Positions 1 to 7,797 are shown, numbered from the stretch's first letter. The stretch: 9,472 nucleotides of DNA from Bacteroidales bacterium (GCA_007124575.1 SLEW01000057.1:1-9472), one strand, 5' to 3'. A program made the numbers and translations. Notes: a model not told the origin generated them from the letters alone.

Positions 1-10
1 CCTTTGGATA

Positions 11-1198
11 ATGACCAAAAAGGAGCGGCAGATACTAACCAGATGGCAAAAGGAAGTGGAGCTATCTCTCTTTGAGAGCAAAGCACTATGTATGGCTTTG
101 TTTTCCATCAAAGATAAACAGCTGCTCTTCAGCAATCCTGCTTTCCAGCTGCTCGCCAGGAGCTCAGGGGCTGACACCCTGCGTAATCCGGCCTTTGATA
201 AGCTGGCAAGCATGGCCAAAAATCATGAGAGCGAGCATAGTCCTGTTTTCGAAGGGCTTATGACGATCGGGCCAGAGAATGATTCTACCACCATCCAGGG
301 CAAAGTATATTGCAGGGATAATGAACTGCTGGTTTCAGGTGAGATTGACCTCGTGCGTATAAATAATCAACACCGTCATATGGTTTCTCTTAACCATGAA
401 ATCAGCAACCTGCAGCGCCAGCTGACCAAAGAGAAGGTTTTGCTGGAGTCTGCCCTCGAAGAGCTGCAGGAGACAAACGAAAAACTGGCCATTCTCAATG
501 AAGAAAAAAACCGCTTCATGAACATGGCTGCCCACGATTTAAGAAGCCCCATAGCCACAGCCATTTCCTTTACCGACATTCTGCTTCATGATGAAGAGGA
601 TTTCCCGGAGGAAACCAGAAAAGAATTCCTGAAAAACATTGAGGAACGACTTAATTTCTCCATCCAGCTGATGACAGAGTTGCTCGATGTATCCAAAATC
701 GAAGCCGGAACCTTAACATTAAACCTCCAGACTAATGACTACATAGCACTCGTAAAACAATCTGTTGGATTTAACCAGCTTGTAGCAGATTATAAAGACA
801 TGACCATTCGGAGCTCTTTTCATGAAGATTCATTAGCGTTTGTTTTTGACAGAAACAAAATGGAGCAGGTGCTGAATAATCTGATCAGCAACGCCATAAA
901 GTTTTCGCATCATGGGTCGGAAATACAGGTGCGGGTTCGCAGACACCCTGATCATGTCGAAACCTCTGTCATTGATCAGGGGCTGGGCATTGCCGAAGAT
1001 GAGATACCCATTCTGTTCAAACCTTTTCAGAAGACCAGTACCTTGCCAACCGGAGGCGAGAAAAGCACAGGGCTAGGACTTGCCATATGCAAAAAAATCG
1101 TGGAGGAGCATGAAGGCGAGATCACAGTGAATAGTGTGAAAGGAGAAGGTTCTGAATTTACTTTCACCATCCCTTTATTCATTCCGGCAAACAGCTGA
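11..1198 (+). CDS. Soluble PAS-like sensor histidine kinase
   Basis: Predicted cytoplasmic two-component sensor kinase that would autophosphorylate on a histidine and pass the phosphate to an unidentified response regulator. Residues about 20-118 look like a divergent PAS sensor fold (SNPAFQLLA near 41-49), and residues about 125-168 form a heptad-rich coiled coil. The HisKA dimerisation domain follows, with the H-box AAHDLRSP and phosphoacceptor His175. The HATPase domain has the N-box (NNLISNAIKF, 289-298), G1 box (DQGLGI, 322-327) and G2 box (GLGLAI, 354-359). There is no transmembrane segment, HAMP or receiver domain, so it should sense a cytoplasmic signal or a partner protein. The reading frame is open to the left edge and no ribosome binding site is visible in the ten bases before the ATG, so the true start may lie outside the window. 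It is convergent with the efflux operon, with a 71-nt gap at 1199-1269 in which I see no clear hairpin terminator. The kinase assignment is firm; signal and partner are unknown. Confidence 0.93.
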   Translation: MTKKERQILTRWQKEVELSLFESKALCMALFSIKDKQLLFSNPAFQLLARSSGADTLRNPAFDKLASMAKNHESEHSPVFEGLMTIGPENDSTTIQGKVYCRDNELLVSGEIDLVRINNQHRHMVSLNHEISNLQRQLTKEKVLLESALEELQETNEKLAILNEEKNRFMNMAAHDLRSPIATAISFTDILLHDEEDFPEETRKEFLKNIEERLNFSIQLMTELLDVSKIEAGTLTLNLQTNDYIALVKQSVGFNQLVADYKDMTIRSSFHEDSLAFVFDRNKMEQVLNNLISNAIKFSHHGSEIQVRVRRHPDHVETSVIDQGLGIAEDEIPILFKPFQKTSTLPTGGEKSTGLGLAICKKIVEEHEGEITVNSVKGEGSEFTFTIPLFIPANS

Positions 1199-1269
1199 GG
1201 GCACGCTATAATTTGGCCTGGCTCGGTTCAACTGTTGGGATTTGCTGCAAAAGGCAATCACACAGCGCG

Positions 1270-2601
1270 TTATAAATAATCCATAACCCTGCCCGACAGG
1301 TGCAGCAGAGAGATCTCAGCCAGCTTGGTTTGATACTGCACCGACACCAGACGCTCTTCAGCTTCCAGAAGGTTTTTCTGCACTTCCCTGAGCTCAATGC
1401 CGGAAAGGTCACCCAGGCGGTATCTTTCCAGGGCAATATCCAGCGTTTCGTATGCCACGCTGAGGTTTTGCGACTCCATCTCCACCAGCCGAAGGTTGTT
1501 CAGGTACACATCATAAGTGGTAATCAGGTCGGCCATCATGCTGTTTTCCGTGTCCTCAAGTCGTAGCCTGCTGTTGTCAAATGTGATGGTAGCATTATCT
1601 TCACGCCGACGCTGATTAAATCCGTCGAAAATGTTTATTCCTACGGTTACGCCGTAGTTCATCCCATACGACTGCTGTTCGCTGAAGGATCCGGACTGGA
1701 AGGTGTTATGTGATGCTGAATAGGCTGAACTGAAAGTTACGTAAGGATAAGCCGTAGAGCGGGCCAGCCTTTTGTCATATTCTGAGATGTCGATATCTTT
1801 CCTGGCCATTTGCATGTGGGTGTTATGCTCGAGGGCAGCGTTTTCCAGGGTTTCATAGATCAGGATGTCATCGAGCGGAATAATGGTATCCACGGGTTGC
1901 AGGTTAAAACGCAGATTCTGTTTAGCCATCAGCTCGTTGAGTCTGATACGTGATGCCCTGACAACTTCTTCCTGACGGGTCATCCTGGAGCTGTCGGCAT
2001 TCAAAAACACTTCTGCCTGCAGGAGCTGAAGCTTGGAGCCCGACCCCAGCAAAAACCGTTCTTCATCAATGCGCATGCGCTCCCTTGACAACTCCACAGC
2101 AAACCTGAGATTGTTAAGAAGGCGTTGTTGCTGGATAAGGTTATAATATTCCGCGGTGATGTTTGCCACCAGGTTTTCTATCGACAAGCGGGTATTCAGC
2201 TCGCCCATCTGCTTCAGCGCACCCAGCTTGTCGTAGGTTGTCTGAACGCGGAAGCCGTCAAACAGGGTCCAGCCCAGCCCTAGCTCAGCATTGGTGACCG
2301 TATTATGGATGTTGCGCAAGGATGTCTCCTGGCCATCAAAGCCGGTGCGGTCGGTATTGTCATAACTTCCGCGGTGGCTGGCACGCACGTCCAGGGATGG
2401 TAAAAAGCCGGCATTTCCCCTGGTGAAGTTGTTTATGCTGATCTGCTCCTGATTCCGTGCTATCCGGATGGAATAGTTATTCTCCAGTCCGGTGGCGATC
2501 ACATCCTGCAGGGTCATCTGCTGAGGCTGTGCATACAGGCCAGCCACGAGTAAAACCAATAACATATTAAGCGTCAGCCGTAACATCATCTTCATCATCA
2601 T
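1270..2601 (-). CDS. TolC-family outer membrane efflux channel
   Basis: Outer-membrane factor of a tripartite efflux system, expected to trimerise into a barrel plus periplasmic helical tunnel. Residues 1-24 are a signal peptide: Met/Lys/Arg n-region, hydrophobic LNMLLVLLVAG, and likely cleavage after GLYA before QPQQ. The mature protein shows the two-fold internal repeat of the family: the GWTLFDGF motif (110-117) recurs as GINIFDGF (321-328), each followed by long amphipathic helices. At 443 aa the length is normal. There is no lipobox Cys, so unlike OprM it is probably not a lipoprotein. It is the last gene of the operon, and its start overlaps the end of the RND pump gene by 35 nt, suggesting translational coupling. 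The start is ambiguous because five Met codons occur among the first six codons (MMMKMM); I chose the outermost. Starting at Met13 would remove the charged n-region, so one of the earlier codons is likely. Confidence 0.93.
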   Translation of the reverse strand: MMMKMMLRLTLNMLLVLLVAGLYAQPQQMTLQDVIATGLENNYSIRIARNQEQISINNFTRGNAGFLPSLDVRASHRGSYDNTDRTGFDGQETSLRNIHNTVTNAELGLGWTLFDGFRVQTTYDKLGALKQMGELNTRLSIENLVANITAEYYNLIQQQRLLNNLRFAVELSRERMRIDEERFLLGSGSKLQLLQAEVFLNADSSRMTRQEEVVRASRIRLNELMAKQNLRFNLQPVDTIIPLDDILIYETLENAALEHNTHMQMARKDIDISEYDKRLARSTAYPYVTFSSAYSASHNTFQSGSFSEQQSYGMNYGVTVGINIFDGFNQRRREDNATITFDNSRLRLEDTENSMMADLITTYDVYLNNLRLVEMESQNLSVAYETLDIALERYRLGDLSGIELREVQKNLLEAEERLVSVQYQTKLAEISLLHLSGRVMDYL

Positions 2602-5600
2602 GTAGCATATTTTTTGTATCGGTAGAGATGTAAGTATAGATAGCAGGTACCACGAAGAGCGTCAGGAACGTAGACAGGATGAGTCCGCCGATCACAGCCA
2701 CACCCATGGCCATCCGGCCTTCGGCACCTTCCCCGAATCCGAGGGTGAGCGGCATCACGCCCAGGATGGTGGAGAGGCTGGTCATCAGGATGGGGCGGAA
2801 GCGTGCGGCGGCGGCATGCCTGATGGCATCCAGCTTCTGCATTCCGGCCTGCTTGCGTTGATTCGCAAACTCCACCAGCAGGATGCCATTTTTCGACACC
2901 AGGCCGATGAGCATAATGATCCCTATCTGGCTGAAGATGTTCATGGTAACATCAAAATACCACATGAACACCAATGCTCCGGTGATGGCGAGGGGCACGG
3001 TCATCATCACGATGAAAGGATCCTTAAAGCTTTCAAACTGCGCTGAGAGTACAAGGAATATCAGTACGATGGCTAGCAGGAAAGCATATATCAAGCTTGA
3101 GGCACTTTCCTGGTAGTCTTTTGAGTCTCCGGCAAGGGCAGTCCTGAATGTATCATCCAGCACCTCGTCGGCGATCAGATCCATTTCGGCAATCCCTTCG
3201 CTAATGGTATATCCGGGTGTCAGGTTGGCTGAGACGGTGGCCGATACGAAACGGTTATACCTGTAAAGCTGTGGCGGGGCTATATGTTCCTGCAGGGCAA
3301 CCAGGTTGTCTAACTGTACCATGTCGCCGTTGTTGCTTCGCACATAAAGCGACTTAAGATCCAGCGGGGTGTTCCTGTCTTCCCGCCTGAGTTCGCCCAA
3401 CACCTGGTATTGTTTGCCATGCATGAAGAAATACCCGAAGCGCTGACCGCTGAGGGCAAGCTGCAGGGTCTGCCCGATATTTTGGGTGGAAACACCCAGC
3501 GCATTAGCTTTATCTCTGTCTATGTGGATCTGCATCTCCGGCAGGTTAAACCGCAGGTTCACGTCTGCCATCTGCAGCACAGGGTTGTCATTGGCCTTTT
3601 CCATGAATTCCGGAAGCACTTCCCGAAGGCGGTCGATACTCTGTGCCTGCAGCACGTATTGTACGGGCCTTCCAGAGCGCCTTCCGCCAAAGGTAGACTG
3701 CTGGTTCACAAAAGCCACTGCCTGCGTTTTATCACGCAGGGCTATCGACAGTCTGTCGGCAATCTCCTGTTGTGAGGCTTCTCTTTCGTCCGGGTCTTTC
3801 AATATCACACGAACATTTGACCAGTTGCCAAACACCATAGAGGTGATGGCCTCTTTTTCCGGCACCAGCTCTTCAGCAAGTTCAGCAATTTCATCGATAT
3901 AGTCGCGGATAAACTCATACGTGGTACCTTCGGGAGCCCTGGCATTAATGGTCAGCTGTGACCTGTCTTCCAGGGGTGCCATCTCACCGGGAATATTGGT
4001 GTAGAGCAGCACAACGAGTCCCAGGGCACCCGCCAGGATGACAAAGGCAAGCCAACGCCGGGCAAGCAGCCGATCCAGCGCGTTGGCATACCAGGCATTC
4101 ATACGGCTGAAGAAACCTTCGGTACTGGTATAAAACCTTCCTCTTTTCTTGCGCTGCTTCAGGATCTTGGTAGAGATCATCGGGGTAAAGCTGAGTGCCA
4201 CAAAGGATGAGATCAGCACTGCCCCGGCGATCACGATGCTGAACTCCCGGAAAAGCCGGCCTGTCATCCCTTCGAGGAAAACGATGGGGAAGAATACCGC
4301 CACCAGGGTGATGGTGGTGGCAATGATGGCAAAGAAGATCTCCTTTGACCCGGCCAGGCCGGCCTGTACCGGCGTCATCCCCTGCTCTATCTTTACGTAG
4401 ATATTTTCCATCATCACGATGGCGTCATCAACCACAAGGCCAATGGCAAGCACGATGGCAAGCAGGGTCAGCACGTTGATGGTAAACCCTGCCGCATACA
4501 TCACGAAGAATGAGCCGATCAGCGACACGGGTATGACCAGCACCGGGATGATGGTCGTTCGCCAGTCGCGCAGAAACAAGAAAATGATAAGCACCACAAG
4601 GGTGAAAGCAATAAAAATGGTGTTTCGCACCTCCCTGATGGAAGAGCGTATAAAGTCGGTGTTGTCGAAGCCGATGTTGATAGTCACATCATCCGGGATA
4701 TCCCGTTGGATCATATCCAGTCGCCTGTACACTTCATCTACGATCTCAATATGATTGGATCCGGGCTGTGGCACGATGGCGTTCCCCACCAGCGGCACCC
4801 CATCACGGCGTACGATACCACGCAGGTCTTCCGGGCCCAGTTCAGCTCTGCCAACATCCCTGAAGCGGACCACCCTTCCGTTATCTTCGCTGATAATCAT
4901 GTTGTTGAACTCCTCCGGGGAGGACATCAGACCGAGGGTACGTATGGTCAGCTCCACGGTATGGCCTTCGATGCTTCCTGACGGAAACTCTACATTTTCG
5001 CGCTGGAGCGCATTCCTGACATCCAGGGGGGTCAGACCGTATCCGGCCATCTTTTCCGGGTCGAGCCAGAGACGCATCGCATAACGTTTCTGTCCCCAAA
5101 TATGAATCCCGCTGACACCATCAATGGTTTGAAGCTGTTCACGCAGGGTCAGCTCCGCGATCTCCGAAAGCTCAAGGAGGTTTCGGGTTTCACTCTCCAC
5201 GGTCACGAACATAATAGGACTGGCATCAGCATCAGCCTTCGACACGATAGGGGGATCTACATCCCTCGGAAGTCTTCGCTGTGCCTGAGCTACCTTGTCG
5301 CGGACATCATTGGCAGCCGCCTCCATGTCTACACTCAGCTCAAACTCCACGGTGATCCGGCTGTTTCCCTGCCGGCTGACACTGGTCAGGGTGCGAATAC
5401 CTGGCACAGCGTTAATCGCCTGTTCCAGCGGCTCGGTGATCTGCGTCTCAATGACATCAGAGTTAGCCCCGGGGTAAGAAGTGCTTACGGAAATGATGGG
5501 TGGATCCACGCTGGGAAACTCCCTGACCCCCAGAAAAGTCATCCCGATCATCCCAAAAAGCAGAATGACAATGGTAAAGACGGAGGCCAATACCGGGCGT

Positions 5601-5626
5601 TTTATACTTAATGATGAAAGACTCAT
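2567..5626 (-). CDS. HAE1-type RND multidrug efflux pump, inner-membrane subunit
   Basis: Proton-driven inner-membrane transporter of the AcrB/MexB/MdtB class; as a trimer it would export hydrophobic or amphiphilic compounds through the adaptor and TolC partners. The 1019 residues are close to the family norm of about 1020-1050. The twelve-helix plan is visible: TM1 near 11-33, a large periplasmic loop (34-335), TM2-TM6 near 337-486, TM7 near 523-543, a second loop, and TM8-TM12 near 844-998. The proton-relay residues are present: the Asp pair D400-D401 in GLVVDDAIVMMEN (TM4) and Lys912 in GLVSKNGILLVEF (TM10), matching AcrB D407/D408 and K940. The TM4 motif fits HAE1 drug pumps better than heavy-metal CzcA-type pumps, but the substrate cannot be read from sequence. 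The start ATG is preceded by an A-rich stretch without a Shine-Dalgarno. The acidic C-terminal tail (HDDEDDVTADA) is encoded in the overlap with the channel gene. Confidence 0.96.
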   Translation of the reverse strand: MSLSSLSIKRPVLASVFTIVILLFGMIGMTFLGVREFPSVDPPIISVSTSYPGANSDVIETQITEPLEQAINAVPGIRTLTSVSRQGNSRITVEFELSVDMEAAANDVRDKVAQAQRRLPRDVDPPIVSKADADASPIMFVTVESETRNLLELSEIAELTLREQLQTIDGVSGIHIWGQKRYAMRLWLDPEKMAGYGLTPLDVRNALQRENVEFPSGSIEGHTVELTIRTLGLMSSPEEFNNMIISEDNGRVVRFRDVGRAELGPEDLRGIVRRDGVPLVGNAIVPQPGSNHIEIVDEVYRRLDMIQRDIPDDVTINIGFDNTDFIRSSIREVRNTIFIAFTLVVLIIFLFLRDWRTTIIPVLVIPVSLIGSFFVMYAAGFTINVLTLLAIVLAIGLVVDDAIVMMENIYVKIEQGMTPVQAGLAGSKEIFFAIIATTITLVAVFFPIVFLEGMTGRLFREFSIVIAGAVLISSFVALSFTPMISTKILKQRKKRGRFYTSTEGFFSRMNAWYANALDRLLARRWLAFVILAGALGLVVLLYTNIPGEMAPLEDRSQLTINARAPEGTTYEFIRDYIDEIAELAEELVPEKEAITSMVFGNWSNVRVILKDPDEREASQQEIADRLSIALRDKTQAVAFVNQQSTFGGRRSGRPVQYVLQAQSIDRLREVLPEFMEKANDNPVLQMADVNLRFNLPEMQIHIDRDKANALGVSTQNIGQTLQLALSGQRFGYFFMHGKQYQVLGELRREDRNTPLDLKSLYVRSNNGDMVQLDNLVALQEHIAPPQLYRYNRFVSATVSANLTPGYTISEGIAEMDLIADEVLDDTFRTALAGDSKDYQESASSLIYAFLLAIVLIFLVLSAQFESFKDPFIVMMTVPLAITGALVFMWYFDVTMNIFSQIGIIMLIGLVSKNGILLVEFANQRKQAGMQKLDAIRHAAAARFRPILMTSLSTILGVMPLTLGFGEGAEGRMAMGVAVIGGLILSTFLTLFVVPAIYTYISTDTKNMLHDDEDDVTADA

Positions 5627-5656
5627 GTTTTTATTTCAAATTGTGAGAAGTCTCCG

Positions 5657-5734
5657 ACCGGAACCTTCTGAATTTCTAAATGCCGGATAATAAACCACCG
5701 TTGATATGCCGCCTTATGCTATCCGGCTTCCGGT
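5657..5734 (-). repeat. Nested inverted repeats in the adaptor-pump spacer
   Basis: The 134-nt spacer between adaptor and pump genes carries two nested inverted repeats. The outer pair is ACCGGAA (5657-5663) with TTCCGGT (5728-5734). The inner pair is GCCGGATA (5682-5689) with TATCCGGC (5720-5727), which extends by ATAA/TTAT after a 2-nt bulge. The right arms are contiguous and the left arms are 18 nt apart. A competing weak stem, AGAAG (5646-5650) with CTTCT (5665-5669), overlaps the outer left arm. In the operon mRNA this could fold as an intercistronic stem-loop affecting processing, stability or pump translation. There is no U-run after the stem in the minus-strand direction, so it is not a classical terminator. 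Function is inferred only. Confidence 0.5.
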
Positions 5735-5760
5735 AATGCAGCCACCCTGTCTCCTGCGAA

Positions 5761-6882
5761 TTAAAGTGCTTCCCCTTCATTATTAACAACCTCATGATCT
5801 TTAAGTGCATCTCTGTTATCAAGCTCAACAGGCAGTCCATGTCTTAGCTGCAGCACACCGGTGGTGAGAAGGGTGTCACCAAAGGAAAGGCCATCCAGGA
5901 TCTGCACCCTGTCTTCGGTACGGATGCCGGTAGTGACATATATGGCCTCCGCCTGTCCCGAACGGTATACAAACACCCTGTCACCTTCCATCTCAGGGAT
6001 TAGTGCCTCCGATGGTATGGCGATGGCATCCGGGGTTTCGGAGAGCTGCAAATTTACTGAGGCAAAACGCCCGGGCATAAGCAGGCCGGCTTCATTGCCG
6101 TATAGTGCACGTACCCTGATGGTACGTGTCCTGTCATCAACAGAAGGGCTGACGGCATACACCTCGGCATGCTTGGGCTCCAGGAAGCCATCTACCCTGA
6201 AGTTTACCGGGAAACCGGGTGTGATCTCACCCGAATATCTTTCCGGCACGGAGAACTCAAGTTTCAGCGGACTTGTCCGGACAAGCCTGGCCAGTCGTGA
6301 GCTGGGCGAGGCATAACTGCCTTCACTCAGGTAACGAAGACCCACAACGCCATCAAAGGGTGCCCTGACCTCCGTTTCTGCAATACGGGCAAGCAACAGT
6401 TCGATATCAGCCTCGAGTGTTTCGAGCTCTGTGACCGCCTGGTCATAGGCCTCCTGGCTTATCGCATCCCGTTCGAGGAGACTCCGCTGACGAAACTCCC
6501 GCTCCACCACAAGCCGTTGCTGCGCCTGCAGCTTGTTCAGCTGGGCCTGCAAATGCCTGTCATTCATCTTTGCCATGAGATCACCCTCGTCTACGAAAGA
6601 GCCTTCCTCAAAAAATATCCCTACAACCTTGCCACTGGTTTCAAAAGCCAGGTCAACCTCTTCATCAGGCAAAAGAGTACCCGTGCTCCGAACCATTTCC
6701 CTGACCGGCATCGGTGACAACACATAACCGCTGACCTGCAATGCAGATCGCTGCTGCGGCTGAAATGCAGGGGCCGAAGATGATTCACCAAAAAGAAATG
6801 GTTTTACTTTGGGGTAGGCTATGATTCCTATAAGAAGGGTTAAAATGGCCAGATTAACAAAAAAACGCGCTTTTTTATTCAT
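5761..6882 (-). CDS. RND efflux periplasmic adaptor (membrane fusion protein, HlyD/AcrA-like)
   Basis: Adaptor that bridges the RND pump and the TolC channel in the periplasm. Residues 7-22 form one hydrophobic N-terminal segment, an uncleaved anchor or signal peptide; there is no lipobox Cys, so it is not an AcrA-style lipoprotein. The order of parts is typical: first lipoyl half (about 75-110, ETSGKVVGIFFEEGSFVDEG), alpha-helical coiled-coil hairpin (about 110-170), second lipoyl half (EVRAPFDGVVG, 171-181), a beta-barrel (about 205-285, including LMPGRFASV at 268-276), and a membrane-proximal domain ending near 355. At 373 aa the length is normal. It is the first gene of the operon. A minus-strand -7 box at 6953-6960 lies about 70 nt upstream, and a long dyad sits behind it. 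No Shine-Dalgarno is visible. The ATG at 6882 begins MNKKARFF, a sensible charged n-region, so the start is well supported. Confidence 0.95.
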   Translation of the reverse strand: MNKKARFFVNLAILTLLIGIIAYPKVKPFLFGESSSAPAFQPQQRSALQVSGYVLSPMPVREMVRSTGTLLPDEEVDLAFETSGKVVGIFFEEGSFVDEGDLMAKMNDRHLQAQLNKLQAQQRLVVEREFRQRSLLERDAISQEAYDQAVTELETLEADIELLLARIAETEVRAPFDGVVGLRYLSEGSYASPSSRLARLVRTSPLKLEFSVPERYSGEITPGFPVNFRVDGFLEPKHAEVYAVSPSVDDRTRTIRVRALYGNEAGLLMPGRFASVNLQLSETPDAIAIPSEALIPEMEGDRVFVYRSGQAEAIYVTTGIRTEDRVQILDGLSFGDTLLTTGVLQLRHGLPVELDNRDALKDHEVVNNEGEAL

Positions 6883-6952
6883 TTTAGCTTATTCAAAAAA
6901 ATAAATCATTAACACTATTTGACACAACATACGCACAATGGTTTAATGCATG

Positions 6953-6960
6953 CAAAAATA
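6953..6960 (-). promoter_or_regulatory. Putative -7 promoter box of the efflux operon
   Basis: Read on the minus strand this is TATTTTTG, a full match to the Bacteroidota -7 consensus TAnnTTTG. It would start transcription around 6946, giving a leader of roughly 64 nt before the adaptor ATG. No clean TTTG -33 box is seen at the usual spacing; the corresponding stretch lies inside the left arm of the dyad at 6967-7013. In AT-rich DNA a chance match is quite possible, so the call is moderate. Confidence 0.45.
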
Positions 6961-6966
6961 TAACTG

Positions 6967-7013
6967 AATCATTTAATAAACAGCGATCAGAATAATTTGT
7001 TTTATAAATGATT
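6967..7013. repeat. Long imperfect inverted repeat, candidate operator
   Basis: The left arm, AATCATTTAATAAACA (6967-6982), and right arm, TGTTTTATAAATGATT (6998-7013), are inverted copies that pair at 14 of 16 positions, around a 15-nt spacer. The nine outer bases (AATCATTTA / TAAATGATT) pair perfectly. The dyad starts just upstream of the minus-strand -7 box and covers the expected -33 area, a natural place for a repressor or activator of the efflux operon. Another AATCATT occurs at 6904-6910. The arms are too AT-rich and lack the U-run placement of a terminator. The binding protein is unknown, and none is encoded next to it in this window. Confidence 0.5.
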
Positions 7014-7111
7014 ACATGCCATTTTATTAAAAACATCTAAAAATTGCGCTATTTTTACACATAACAATGCCAAAAGCCTGATTATTAGCAGACTCAGCAT
7101 TGAAATGATCA

Positions 7112-7119
7112 TATATTTG
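7112..7119 (+). promoter_or_regulatory. Putative -7 promoter box of the lipid gene cluster
   Basis: TATATTTG fully matches the Bacteroidota -7 consensus TAnnTTTG and would place the transcription start near 7126. No TTTG or TTG is seen at the normal -33 spacing, so the match is one-sided. It lies downstream of the ATG at 7105 and upstream of the GTG at 7204. If it is the real promoter, the ATG cannot be the start of the phosphatidyltransferase. Confidence 0.45.
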
Positions 7120-7203
7120 CAAATAACTGTATCATTTTGTTTCTTTGCGCATTATTTTTCCGTTAAATTAATCAGTTATTATTGCATAAATCTTTACCCT
7201 CAG

Positions 7204-7791
7204 GTGCAGCTAAAAGACAAATTTACTATTCCCAACGCCCTCTCGTTTTACCGCCTGCTGGCGTTCCCTGTTATCCTTTACCTTGCCCTGGCGGGATATG
7301 AACAGGCCTTTGCCGTGCTTATCGTGATCAACCTGGTTACTGATGTACTGGATGGCTTCCTGGCCCGCATGCTGAAACAGACATCAGAGTTCGGGGCAAA
7401 AATCGACTCCATTGCAGACATGGGTACTTATCTCCTGGTTTTTCTGGGTATAGGCCTGTTTAAATGGGATGACTTTGCACCACATATACTAAGTTTTGGC
7501 ACCTTCATCGGGTTGCTGATCGTTTCCCTGACCCTCTCGTTAATCAAGTTCGGGAGGTTTCCCAGCCTGCATCTTTACTCATGGAAGATAGGGGGTTATA
7601 TCCAGGGTATATTCTTTGTCGTGCTTTTCATATTCGGTTTTTATACGCCTTTTTACTACATCATGATTACCTGGGGCATCCTGGCATTCCTTGAGCATAT
7701 TGTCATTCAGCTTATCATCCCCGAAATGCGCTCTAATGCCAAAGGTCTCTACTGGGTACTGAAAGAAAGGCAAGTAAAAAGTAAGGAGTAA
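7204..7791 (+). CDS. CDP-alcohol phosphatidyltransferase family membrane enzyme
   Basis: Integral membrane enzyme expected to transfer a phosphatidyl group from a CDP-lipid to a polar alcohol, releasing CMP. It carries the complete family signature D-x2-D-G-x2-A-R-x8-G-x3-D-x3-D: Asp47, Asp50, Gly51, Ala54, Arg55, Gly64, Asp68 and Asp72, counted from the GTG at 7204. Several hydrophobic segments follow, and the tail is Lys-rich. From this GTG the protein is 195 aa and begins VQLKDKFTIPNALSFYRLL, the usual family opening in which the amphipathic N-terminus runs into IPNxLSxxR. The same frame is open back to an ATG at 7105, but those 33 codons are AT-rich, not family-like, and lie across a -7 promoter box, so I prefer the GTG. 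The acceptor (glycerol-3-phosphate, serine, inositol or another alcohol) cannot be decided from sequence. It is the first gene of a cluster with a cytidylyltransferase and a lipid-kinase-like gene. Confidence 0.88.
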   Translation: MQLKDKFTIPNALSFYRLLAFPVILYLALAGYEQAFAVLIVINLVTDVLDGFLARMLKQTSEFGAKIDSIADMGTYLLVFLGIGLFKWDDFAPHILSFGTFIGLLIVSLTLSLIKFGRFPSLHLYSWKIGGYIQGIFFVVLFIFGFYTPFYYIMITWGILAFLEHIVIQLIIPEMRSNAKGLYWVLKERQVKSKE

Positions 7792-7797
7792 CTGCCC

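Larger units (their letters stand above)
6883..7203. other. Divergent intergenic control region
   Basis: AT-rich spacer of 321 nt between the divergent efflux operon (leftwards) and the lipid cluster (rightwards). It contains a -7-type box for each direction, a 47-nt imperfect inverted repeat between them, and a further copy of the AATCATT half-site at 6904-6910. There is also a short palindrome, TGCATGCA, at 6947-6954, next to the minus-strand -7 box. The frame upstream of the GTG at 7204 is open back to an ATG at 7105, but its base composition and codons look non-coding. No RNA gene or riboswitch was recognised. Confidence 0.6.

Noticed and set aside
1199..1269. Possible bidirectional terminator between the kinase and channel genes
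   Set aside because: Only a tight TTTGCTGCAAA palindrome with a one-base centre is present; it cannot form a proper hairpin and has no T-run.
1206..1436. 76-codon minus-strand frame overlapping the end of the channel gene
   Set aside because: It lies in another frame of the channel gene and continues into the convergent spacer without any known motif.
3410..3902. Overlapping 121- and 138-codon plus-strand frames opposite the pump gene
   Set aside because: Both are antisense shadows in different frames of the same conserved gene, with no recognisable domains.
5102..5611. 169-codon frame on the plus strand opposite the start of the RND pump gene
   Set aside because: It is antisense to a strongly conserved pump coding region, has no family resemblance, and is explained as a shadow of GC-rich codons.
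5861..6316. 151-codon plus-strand frame opposite the adaptor gene
   Set aside because: Ser/Arg-rich composition typical of antisense reading; the minus strand encodes a clear adaptor protein.
7105..7203. N-terminal 33-residue extension of the phosphatidyltransferase as a signal peptide or extra membrane helix
   Set aside because: AT-rich, not family-like, and overlaps a promoter-like box; the GTG at 7204 gives a normal N-terminus.
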